A stretch of DNA of 64,000 bases, from the NCBI GenBank assembly GCA_047967505.1, contig CM106538.1. One strand, given 5' to 3'. The stretch comes from Dipteris shenzhenensis. Taxonomy: Eukaryota; Polypodiophyta; Polypodiopsida; Gleicheniales. The first letter of the stretch is position 1. The number at the start of each line of letters is the position of its first letter. Below, in pieces: positions 28,260 to 38,335 of this stretch. Both the position numbers and the translations under genes were made by a program. The notes under the pieces are model-generated. The model saw only the letters and a list, made by a program, of their open reading frames with translations. It searched no databases and was not told where the DNA came from.

Positions 28260-30800
28260 TCCTCCCTTGCATGTGACTTTCATTGGCCCCTCTTTACTAG
28301 CGAGTTTTATGAAACTCTAAAATCTTGTGAAGCCATGTTACAATAGCCGATATAGATAGCAACTAGCCCATATACTTAGCGGCTGGTCAAGCATTCTAGT
28401 TCTTATGTCGTTTATCTTTATACAATATGCATGGTATCTTCATCCCCTCAACTCGTCTTTCAAACATCTTCATTCTCATCCTTTTCTCCAAGAGCAACAA
28501 CTTACATGACAACTCATGTCTTGGCCTCCCCACCTCACATCGACCCCGTCATTTCCCTCTGCCGCCTCCTTGCAGCTTTGCTTCACCTACGAAACCAAAC
28601 CTCTATTTCGGATCCACATTTAGCCCACAATGGACAAGGGGGGGAGGCGGGATGTGCCTTCAAGTTAGGATCGCCTAAGTGCCTGCCCAAGTGAATAAAG
28701 AGGGTGGGCAATGTGTAATTATACACCCAGCAAACACAACATTAAAAAACAGACAAGTTTGTAGGGGTTCCTATTGTCAGGGGTCTCATCCAAACACTTT
28801 GGCAACTTGAATCAAGGGATGGGCAAGGGGGCTTGGCCGTGCAAGGTTACGGGAAATCCCGAAATATGCTGCAAATCACCAAGCACTAAGTGGCGGCCAC
28901 ATCAGGGTGTAAATACCCTAAGGATAGAAAGGGTCTACACGCACCCAGCTTGCTAGCTTCTTCTTAGGCAAGAGGAATTAGCACATACCAAATGGCCCAA
29001 TTAACCAAACCACCCTCAAATCGATTCCTTCATTGCTCACAGTCAAATTTATGGTATGTATTCTCTAGTGTCTAAAATTGGCCTGATGTCAATTCAATCT
29101 TAACTTGCTCCGATTCTTTATAAGATAATGGTTATAACCTCGAGTAGGTTTAGATTTAATGCTTGCATGGCCCACATCTAAAGTGGTGAGTATAATATGT
29201 GATCATTGGGCTACCGACATGTGTTTACCATGACCTCATGTAGTGCTAACCCATATGAAAAAAAGTTAATAGCCACAATTGGTCCTCCAGTCCCAACACA
29301 ATGCACAAATACTACCCTTGTAGCACAAGGTGGACGCTTCATTGTAACAACATCCTCTTATCCAACACTATTGCATACAATCATGATGCCATTATATATA
29401 TCCTGACCATTGTGGTAGCCTTCTTATTCCTCCTTTATCTATGGCTCAACTTTGGTTAATGCTAGGCCATAATTGCACACATGGCAGATAGCAAGCAAGA
29501 TGGCACTAACAATGCATTTGATGCAAAAATTTACCCCCTCCTCACGAAGGAGGGGCATTGAGAAGTCTTGCTAGGCCATAATTGCACACATGGCAGATAG
29601 CAAGCAAGATGGCACTAACAATGCATTTGATGCAAAAATTTACCCCCTCCTCATGAAGGAGGGGCATTGAGAAGTCTTGGGAAAAGGCTCGGAAAAGACA
29701 ACTAGTAGTTTATAGCCCAAAATAATTAGGCAACCCTTAAAAGGCTACAAACCAACTCACGTTCACCTTCAACTTGTTTTTTTTAAGTATAGCCTCTTAA
29801 TAATTATGCCTACCTTTTCATTAATGACAAGCATGCTTCCCCCCCCCCCCCTTTTTTGGAGCTCTATTATCACTTCTTTACACTATTTCATACCTATAAA
29901 TGTCTCCATGACGTTTCAACACCAATAATGTCCTAAGGTGATGCACACCTACTACAATCACAAGGGCACTATTCATCAATATGAATTATAATATCTCAAC
30001 ATCAATTGTTAATTTAGCTTACTATCCAAGGCTTTTCAACATTCGCTCACGTATCCATTCACCTACTAGCCACCTACCCACAAGTGTTTTGATTTATGAA
30101 GCCAACTTCCATTCCTTTATTAGGTTATATTATGAAAGTTGTTCTTTTCTTCATTTTCTAAGGTCTGATGTAACAATATTGTAAAAATGATGCACAATAA
30201 CTAGATCTAAATTGATTGATGCTAGCCCATCATTTGAACTCACTTTCAAAAGTGGATATTAATTTATATGTAGTTTAAAAATGATTCCCTTCACAAGGAA
30301 GGCAATAAGAAACATAAAAATTTGCATTAGACACTAAAATTATTGATTGCAAACATTACAATGTCAATAGTGAAATTTTTGCTCTTAACCTCAAAAGTTA
30401 CCCCTATACCTACAATACATAATCAATCACTAAAAGAAGATAGAGAGGCTGAGGAAGACTTTACCAATTATTATAGATTTCCTTTTTTAGGTCTATGCTT
30501 TTCACAAGTGGTGTAGCTCACCTTGAATTTGTAGCTTCAAAATGCATGCAACTATAAATGCTTTACATTAAGCCCAGGGTGCCAACTAGATATGTATTAT
30601 GTTACTACCCTCGACCAAAATCTAGGGTATGAGGGACAAGGTCTACAATCTCTGGTGAACACACCATGATTAAAAAACCCAAGATACATGCCATAAAGAA
30701 GATGAATGAGCTAAGCATTGTCAAGTGTGGGATTCCTTAGCTTCTACAGATAACTCACCAATAAGTTTGTAAAGATAATCATGAAGCCTCGTTTGATTTG
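28260..30800. other. Intergenic region upstream of the cyclase gene
   Basis: Holds the candidate cyclase promoter at its left end. The plus-strand open frames at 28427-28694 show no recognisable domain. A 109-bp tandem repeat lies at 29461-29678 and a 13-C run at 29839-29851. Otherwise AT-rich with no gene visible. Confidence 0.5.
29461..29678. repeat. 109-bp tandem repeat x2 with internal hairpin
   Basis: Units 29461-29569 and 29570-29678 differ at one base. Each contains CCCCTCCT-CACGA-AGGAGGGG, an 8-bp stem with a 5-nt loop; the single difference (C to T) is in the loop. Confidence 0.93.
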
Positions 30801-30809
30801 ATGGATGCT

Positions 30810-31240
30810 TGTTAGGGGTTAACTAAGCACCTATAGTTAACTCTAGTACTAAATAATAACTAAAGGAGTTGATTGTCATGATCAGTGCTCTAAAGTAGTT
30901 ATTCAATTATATGCATGTAACTACTAAGGCTCATGCTAGAGAGTCTTGTGAATAGAACATAACTTCAAGATGAATCGGATTGCAATGATGTTTGTCCCAT
31001 TCTACTGTAATCTTTTGCTGTAATCCGACAATGGTAAGTGAATGGAGATTATTTCTACTTTGTATCTACCGTCTACAGTGTATTTCTGAGTTGCAATACG
31101 TTCCGACTTGTATCAAGTTCCGACTTGTATCAAGTTCTGACTTGTATCATACTGTATTCCAACTCTGTGTTAGAGTTCTCCATGGAAGTGTTTACTTAAG
31201 ATCTGATGTAGAAGTGCTATGGGTAAAACCACCCCGAACA
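30810..31240 (+). repeat. 5-prime LTR of the 7.5-kb gypsy (431 bp)
   Basis: Starts TGTTAGGGGTTAACTAAG. It contains three copies of a 19-bp word (GTTCCGACTTGTATCAA-type) near 31105-31150, against one in the other LTR, explaining much of the length difference. No convincing primer-binding site was identified after it. Confidence 0.88.
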
Positions 31241-31813
31241 CATTTGGCAATCCTGCACTTGGTTTGAATTTAGAAGAGGTTATTGGATGGAAGGAATCAA
31301 GGGAGCTTAATGTCGTGTCGGAAGGCACGAGCGACATGGAGGAAAGTGATAACAATTTAATGAAGCAAGAGACCAAGACGAAGCGAAGGAAGGCTTGCAT
31401 CCCACAAGGGAATGGGCAAGCAGAAAGTGCGAATCAGAGTTGTTCCTATTCTGGAAGAAGGCGATCAAAAGCAAGAAGCCTATGGTCGTAAAGTGTGGAG
31501 CAATCTACAAGCAAGCAATGAGAAAGATAGCACGTAAAAAAGACCAAAGTTTTGTGACCGAAGGTGAGATCATTACCTTCATGGTGGATCGGGTGGCGAA
31601 TGTCGAACACGAGAGAACAAGGAACTCCCACTAGAAGAGGTCACATGTATTTTAACAGGGCGAGGGTCAGGTCCGAAGCCTTGAGTCAGACTGATACTCA
31701 GCACCACCAACAAGATGGTGAAAGCAATGAGGACGTCAACAATGTTATGAGCAGGAAGGATCTTCTACGGATTCTCGACTTGGAGTTCAGAATATTTAGA
31801 AGCAGAGGAAAGC

Positions 31814-32763
31814 TTGACCCCACAGTCACCAGCAAAAGTCTTCAACAGAACGACCTATGGATCATACATAGTAGCACGAGTTTGTGTTGCAGCTCGAAGA
31901 AATTTGTTCAATCCATTGCCACCTCAACCAAGAAGGAGACAAAGTATTCAACAACTTGTCATCATGGTGAATCTAAAACCACTAGTAAAAGCTGCAAAGT
32001 TCAAAGGGAAAAAAGGACAAGACACTAACAGTCATGTAGATCAGTTCAAAACCCGATGGATTGCAAGTGGCTTCTAGGGATTAGCAGATGCAGTAAAGAA
32101 GGAGCAGTTTGCAACCACAATGGAGGGGAAAGCAATGAGCTGGTTCATGCAGTATGGGCTACCACAATTTGCTACATATGAGGAGCTGAAGGTATCTTTC
32201 TTAGGAAGATTTCGCAAGGAAAAACACCGGAGGCAGTGCTTAAAAGGCTTTGCAACATGAAGCAGAACTATTTGCTAGTGGAAGATTATGCACAAAAAGT
32301 TAGAAATTTGAAGGCTGGCACAACCACAGAGGCCTTTTGAAGAACAGTTGGGAGACTATTTCTACAAAGGGCTCGACAGGGAGTTGTGGACTGCAGTAGC
32401 AGGCTGTGACCAACTTGCTAGAGCAAATGATTTCAATAACTTAGTGGAAGCTGCTCAAAGGGTGGAAAGAAGATATGGAGTATCAAAGAACAAAGAAAAG
32501 AAGATAAAGAAGAAAAAGCACAATGACTCTGATTCTGAATCAGAGGAAGAGGATGACTTTAACTCGAAGCCCAAAATAAGGAAAAAAAACAAGAAGAAAG
32601 AGACAAAGAGTCCTAAAGGAGACTCTAAAGTTGAGAAGATAATTATGGAACAACTAAAAAGTATGGGAGTAGAATCAAAGAAAGAAAAGGTACCATGTGA
32701 TTACTATGGGAAAGATAATCATGATAAAGAAAAGTGTTGGTATAATCCAAGTTATAAGTTATA
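31814..32763 (+). pseudogene. Gypsy gag
   Basis: Contains MVNLKPLVKAAKFKGKKG, then after a TAG (FQG to F-stop-G) GLADAVKKEQFATTMEGKAM and SWFMQYGLPQFATYEELK, the retrotransposon gag helical domain. After a frameshift it continues GDYFYKGLDRELW and a Lys/Glu-rich linker. A degenerate knuckle (CDYYGKDNHDKEKC) has its second Cys replaced by Tyr. A second knuckle-like CTYCG follows near 32920. Confidence 0.75.
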
Positions 32764-33488
32764 GAGGGAGGTTACCTCCTCATCTGCAGCCAGTAGCACA
32801 AGCTACCCAACCAGCAATAGTTAACCAAGGAGGAGCACAAGCTAACCCAAGATATAACAATGCAACACCTAGAAAACCATAGAACCAGAACTAGAATACA
32901 CAGCAAAGACAAAACAGTCAAGCATGCACGTATTGTGGGATTGAGGATGGCATCATCAAGGTCCTCGGTGTGAACTCTGGTGTAAACATAGAAATGAAAG
33001 AGGTATACCCATTGTGAATTTCACCCCCAGACTAAATGCAAACCCACCACCACGACCACCAGCAAGGGTAAATGTGGTCATTTTGGAGACAATTGTAGAG
33101 AAGTCCAAAGAGATTTTCCATAGGAAACTACAAGAATAGTCACAAAGATTCGTAGTCAGCATAATATTTAGTATCCTGAATGTGAGTGTGATTGCTCATA
33201 ATGTCCAAAGAAAATTGAGGTGTCCATGGCTTAGCCAAATGTTGAAGCGCTGGTAATTACAAGAGCAGGGGCTAAGGCTCAAGTTCAAGAAAAACATCCA
33301 CTGGCATTTGATCCAAAACAATTGGGGGATTGGGAGGATAGCAAGAAGTTAGGGATGTAGCCTTAAGGGCTATATACAAAGCAAATGAAACAAAAAAAGA
33401 TAGAAGAGAGAAGTCCAGCAAAGGAAACATGGATCTGACACAATTTTGACAATCATGGGAGAACAATTAGAACACAGTTTGACAGTAG

Positions 33489-34330
33489 TTGGATGTAAAT
33501 CGGATGAAGGAAGATGATGACACTGATAAGGGTAATGCTAGAATGGCAGAAACCAAGCAAATAAAGCAAAAACAAGTTCAATTCCAAAAAGAGGTTGTCC
33601 ACAGTGACACAATAGAGAAGGAAAATTTGACACCTAGCATGACTGGTTTGGACAGTGATTGGAACATAGTCGAAAACAATAAGGAGAAAACTAAAGGTAA
33701 GAAAGAAGAAAAGGAAGCACCTAAAAGGGAGCAAAAGTTTTTGAGTATGGAGGAAGTACAAGAACCTAAAGTAAAGCCAACAAATAATGAATGTCAAGAG
33801 GAATTTTTCAGAGAATTGCTACACTCAAAGATTCATATAACACTTAATCAATTGCTCAACCTAGTACCTGCTTTTAAAGAACAGCTGTGCCAAATTTTCC
33901 ATAAGGAACAACCTTCTATAGCTGTAGTGGAAGTAAGAATGGAAGATGAAGAAGATGTGGAAACATATACATCCATGGTGGAGGATGTTGATTATAAAGT
34001 ACCCATAGTGGATGTGGAGTACAAAAGGCAAAGAATCCTAGGAGTACTCATTGATGGGGGATCTAGTGTTAATATAATATCAGAAGAGTTGTATAAATGC
34101 TTTTGTGACAATGAATTGGTCCCAACACCTTTTCAGGTGAGGATGACTAATCAGAGGAGAAACCAACTATTGGGTATAGTGAGAGGTCAACAAATTAGTA
34201 TATGGGGACTGACATTTACAATAAGCTTTGTGGCACTGAGAATGGAGGAAAAGAAAGTTCATACTCTATGCTATTGGGTAGGCCGTGGCTCCGCGCTGTA
34301 AGAGCTAAGCAGGATTGGGAAGCTGAAAGG
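33489..34330 (+). pseudogene. Gypsy protease region
   Basis: A 270-codon open stretch: an acidic/basic linker, then VLIDGGSSVNIISEELYKC, the aspartic protease active-site loop (D-G-G-S). Homology continues past a frameshift near 34280 into GRPWLRA and KQDWEAERITIRK, ending the protease and its linker to RT. Confidence 0.8.
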
Positions 34331-34912
34331 ATTACTATCAGGAAGTGAAATAAAAAGTATAAAATAAGTTTGACTCTGAAGAGAACTCTTCCCAGATGCA
34401 TGCAACCCATTGAGGCGGAGGGAGTTAATATGGTAGCAGAATTAGAAGAGGATGAAGAGGATTATTTTCTAAGAAGAAACCCTTCATTAGTACCATTGTT
34501 TGAAGTGGATGTGGTAGGCATCATGGAGAAATATACAAATCCTAAGAAGACTAATAAGGATGCAGATCTGATTGTGCAGAGAAGCAAGCCAGGCAGTTTC
34601 GACCAGAAGGTGGATGTTGACCAAAAGAAGTCAGATGACTCTGATGCTAATCAACCTTGAAGATATGAATCTTGGTGACAAGGATGACCCAAAGATGGTG
34701 TGCGTCAGCACCGGTTGAAAGAACCTTTCAAAGAGCAATTGAGGGAGCTGCTACTAGAGTTCAAAGACATCTTTGCATGGCATTATACATATATGAAGGG
34801 AGTTGATCCTTCTTTTTGTTAGCATAAGATAAACCTTAAAAAGGATGCAGTCCCAATTGTTCAGCAAAGATATAGAATCAACCCTAATTATGCTAAGCAA
34901 GTTAAAGAAGAG

Positions 34913-35520
34913 TTGGATAAACTTCTGAAAGTTGGGTTTATATATCCTTTGGATAGAGTCACTTGGTTGTCACCTATTGTTATAGTTCCAAAAAAGAATG
35001 GCAAGTTAAGAATATGTGTGGATTATAGAAAGCCGAATGCAGCAACTATTATTGATCCATTCCCCTTACCTTTTTGTGATACCATGTTAGATGTTGTGGC
35101 AGGACATGAGTTTTATACCTTTTTGCAATGTCTGATAGGGTTACTCACTTTATTAATAAGGTCATTGCAAAGCTAACTAAGTTTCGCATGATGTTGGCTG
35201 AAAGTTCAAATAAGATGATTATGAAACTTTTTAGAAGGACAGTTGAGGATAATCCTAAGGACTGGGATTAGAAGCTAGATTCAGTTCTGAAGACATAGGT
35301 ATGACTCCTTTCAGATTGGTATATGGCACAGAAGCAGTTGTTCCAATGGAGTTTATTGTGGGGAGCTTGAGGATTGCTGCAGAACATAAGTTGCCTCATG
35401 AAGAATCTATGAATTTCATAATTCAGTAATTGTTGAAGTTAGATAAGGATAGAATTATTAGTTCAGGCATTTCGAAGATCATTCGAAGAAGAAGACAAGT
35501 TTGGATTAATAGGAATATTA
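34913..35520 (+). pseudogene. RT N-terminus joined by deletion to integrase C-terminal half
   Basis: RT fingers read LLKVGFIYPLDRVTWLSPIV, PKKNGKLRICVDYRKPN and AATIIDPFPLPFCD, ending HEFYTF near 35125. Within a few bases the sequence becomes the end of the integrase core (HFINKVIAKLTK, KLFRRTVEDNPKDWD, GMTPFRLVYGTEAVVPMEF). The RT palm, RNase H and the integrase catalytic core are deleted. Confidence 0.8.
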
Positions 35521-35529
35521 AAATTCAAA

Positions 35530-35964
35530 TTGTTCAAGAGAGGTGATTTGGGGTTGATGTATAATTCTAAGCTTAGACCTCATCCAGGAAAATTGAGATT
35601 GAGATATGATGGACCTTATAGAATTGTGGAGGTACTCAGACAAGGAACATTTCTAATAAGTGATTTGCATGGCAATACTTTTCCTAAGCCGGTCAATGGT
35701 TTTAGGCTTAAACCATACTTTGGGAATGATCCAATTCAACCAAAGCAAAAGGTGGTTGGAGCCAATGTATGTGAAAACACAAGTAGGGGAGCAGTAATGA
35801 TTTGCATTTGTCAGGTGGAGATACAAAGTAATGTAGATAATATAGGACTAGCAAGTGTCAGAAATCTGATAGAAATTCGATTCCCTTGTTTCTCATTATG
35901 GGGGAATGTCAGAATTGTTTCATTCATGTATGAGAAGATTGTGGCAGTGTTCTTGGAGAATTAA
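35530..35964 (+). pseudogene. Integrase C-terminal GPY-like domain
   Basis: FKRGDLGLMYNSKLRPHPG, RYDGPYRIVEVLRQGTFLI and NGFRLKPYF are the usual integrase tail of non-chromodomain gypsy elements. The open frame runs 144 codons, the last 60 with no known similarity. Confidence 0.78.
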
Positions 35965-36518
35965 ACAAATAATAGAGGGCTGCATGATGAATGTCGTAGT
36001 CCGACTAGGGTTCGACTGTATTCTGACTAGTTTCGATTTTGACCATTTGCCAACACACAGATGATCCGACTTGGACATGAAGCTGATCCAATGGTTGTCC
36101 AACCTACAGATGATCCAACGGGGGTTTGATCCCAATTCCAGGGGTGTTCCGACTTATGTTCGACATAGGTCCGACTAAGATCCTAACAAGGGTTGTACGT
36201 GTGTACGTGGAGGTGATAGTTGGCATGAGGCGAAGGAGTGGTCATACGGAAGGGTCGCTTGGAGATGATATTTTGCATGGATCGAGCAACTGACCAAACC
36301 ATGCTATTATCCAATGAAGTGGTGACCGACACTGCCATCAGGATATAATACATTGGCGCATGCATTCACAGACTTATGCGTGGGAAATCTCTTAGTCTAC
36401 TCGACTTGTTGAAGTGAAACGCACTATAATCTTGAGGGGTGTGGTGATTCATGCTAACCTGATAGACACTAGCTTGGCTCCATTTGCACAGGGTTGTATT
36501 CCTCATGTAGATCTTTAA

Positions 36519-37945
36519 TTGCTATCAAAAGTCGTTGAAGGAGAAGAGGCTGATTTACAATTGTTGAGTGAGGTCACTGAGACGAAAGCGAACACGCGGA
36601 GGAAGTGTGTGCTACAGCCAATGCGCAAGAGTCCGTGGATCAAGGAGATAGTTGAGCCGGAGCCAAAAGCAGAGATGATTGCCGAAGAAGAAGAGGACAA
36701 TTTGCTTAAAGAAACAATCTCGCCACCAACAAAGAAGCCATTCGGATAGAGTGCTTTCATGAACTACAAGGTGTTGGATTTGAAGAAACATGGAGATTGG
36801 TTGGAGGAAGTGGGGTTGATGAGTTATGTGGCTTTACCATGGAATGTATAGAGAGCGCAGCTGGAAGCATTGACATAGTATGAGAAGTTCAAAAGAATAG
36901 GAGGAATGATTTGTCTAGGTATGGTTGTCAATATGGGGATTATAGCACATGTTTTTCAAGTACCTTTAATTCTAGAAGAGGTTGCCTATGATAAAGATGT
37001 CGAAGTAGACATGCTAAGAGAGTTTGGTCAACTAACAATAGCGAAAAATTACTTCTTGATGTATAATGTGCTAGATGCTCTACATCGACAATTGTTGGAA
37101 TGGTATTCAGAATGGGTTCAATTGTTGATCAAAACTAATTCCATGTCTAGAGAGAGTTATCCAGTTCTCAGGGCAGTTGAGAGAGGATGTGAGATTTCAT
37201 GGGCTCACATTATTCATGATAGGTTGATGACTGAAGTGAACAAGAAGGGGTTGGTAGGCACAAATACCCATTGAAAGGTTGGTCCATTCATTACTGCGCT
37301 ATTTGAGTATGGTAAAAGGTCCTCAATGATTATTAAGGAGCTGTCTAGTCTGGAGGAGGAAATTTGGACTAAAGCAAGAAGTGATGTCCCTGCAACTACA
37401 TCAGCTACAGATACATATCAATGGGAAGTAGTGAATAAGCTCAAAGAAAGAACATAAAATGGTGTTTGGAAAGAGCTTAGCACATAGTTTGTGGGACATG
37501 CCGATTGTAGGCAATGAACTGTTGAAGAACATGCAAGAAACTCGAAAGGAAAGAAAGATCAAGCTCAATGTGAAGAAAGCTTTGGCAACTAATCTTAGAT
37601 AAAAATTTGATAATAGCTTACCACCAGCAACATCTGAACCAGTGGTGCAGCAGAATATAACAAAAAGAGAAGTTTGTATAGTACGATTGTTTGAGAAAGT
37701 GTATGCATTTGAAGTGAATTATGCTATGAAGATCTTAAAACAGTTTCAGAAACAGCAGGATGAGATGCAGGTAGGGTATTTATCTCAAATGTAAGTTTTA
37801 TAGAAGGACAAGTAGGAAGGGGACCAGGTCAGGGAACTAAAACAATATGTTTTGAATCAGGAAAAAGAGTTCGAAAATTATAAGCTTCAAAAGGAAAAGG
37901 AGGTGCAGCAAATCACTGAACAGTTAAAAATGCAGAAGGAATGTT
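36519..37945 (+). pseudogene. Extra 3-prime ORF of the gypsy element, unknown function, coiled-coil tail
   Basis: Lies between integrase and 3-prime LTR. One frame (36519-37455), broken by TAG codons near 36747, 36849 and 36879 and a TGA at 37272, encodes an acidic start, then NYKVLDLKKHGDWLEEVGLM, CLGMVVNMGIIAHVFQVPLI and SESYPVLRAVERGCEISW-like text. After a frameshift, Lys/Gln/Glu-rich sequence (ILKQFQKQQDEMQ, EKEFENYKLQKEKEVQQITE) forms a coiled coil to the LTR. The middle part vaguely resembles the plant-mobile/transposon-protein domains found in such accessory ORFs; this is uncertain. Confidence 0.55.
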
Positions 37946-38330
37946 TGCACCTGTAGTTAACTCTAGTACTAAATAGTAACTAGAGGAGTTGATGGTCATG
38001 ATCAGTGCTCTAAAGTAGTTATTTAGTTATATGCACGTAACTACTAAGGCTCGTGCTAGAGAGTCTTGTGAATAGAACAGAACTCCGACATGAATCGGAT
38101 TGCAATGATGTTTTGTCTATCCATTCTACTGTAATCTTTTGATGTAATCCGACAATGATAAGGGAATCGAGATCATTTCTACTTTGTATCTACTATCTAC
38201 AATGTATTTCTGAGTTGCAATAAGTTCCGACTTGTATCAGATTGTATTCCGACTTTGTGTTAGAGTTCTCCATGGAAGTGTTTACTTAAGATCTGATGTA
38301 GAAGTGCTCTAGGTAAAACCACCCTGAACA
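37942..38330 (+). repeat. 3-prime LTR of the 7.5-kb gypsy (389 bp)
   Basis: Starts TGTTTGCACCTGTAGTTAAC and ends ACCACCCTGAACA. The preceding purine tract is weak (GCAGAAGGA). Confidence 0.88.
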
Positions 38331-38335
38331 ATGCT

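Larger units (their letters stand above)
30810..38330 (+). mobile_element. Ty3/gypsy element, 7.5 kb, complete ends, decayed coding region, 3-prime extra ORF
   Basis: LTRs 30810-31240 and 37942-38330 end ACC(C)CNGAACA and share most of their length. Target duplication ATGCT is at 30805-30809 and 38331-38335. Order inside: gag, protease, RT N-terminus, a large deletion joining RT to the integrase C-terminus, then an additional ORF before the 3-prime LTR. Non-chromodomain gypsy elements of the Tat/Athila side often carry such extra ORFs; the lineage is inferred. The LTRs differ by many substitutions and indels, so this is an older insertion than the one at 1.7 kb. Confidence 0.9.

Noticed and set aside
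28427-28694. Plus-strand frames upstream of the cyclase (83 and 87 codons)
   Set aside because: No recognisable domain, two overlapping frames of equal length, low-complexity composition; not enough to call a gene.
31219-31634. Possible separate gene between the 5-prime LTR and gag of the 7.5-kb gypsy
   Set aside because: Two short overlapping frames; more likely leader or gag N-terminus of the element.
34270-34330. GC-rich segment resembling a tRNA or 5S fragment by composition
   Set aside because: In another frame it encodes the conserved gypsy GRPWLRA...KQDWE segment.
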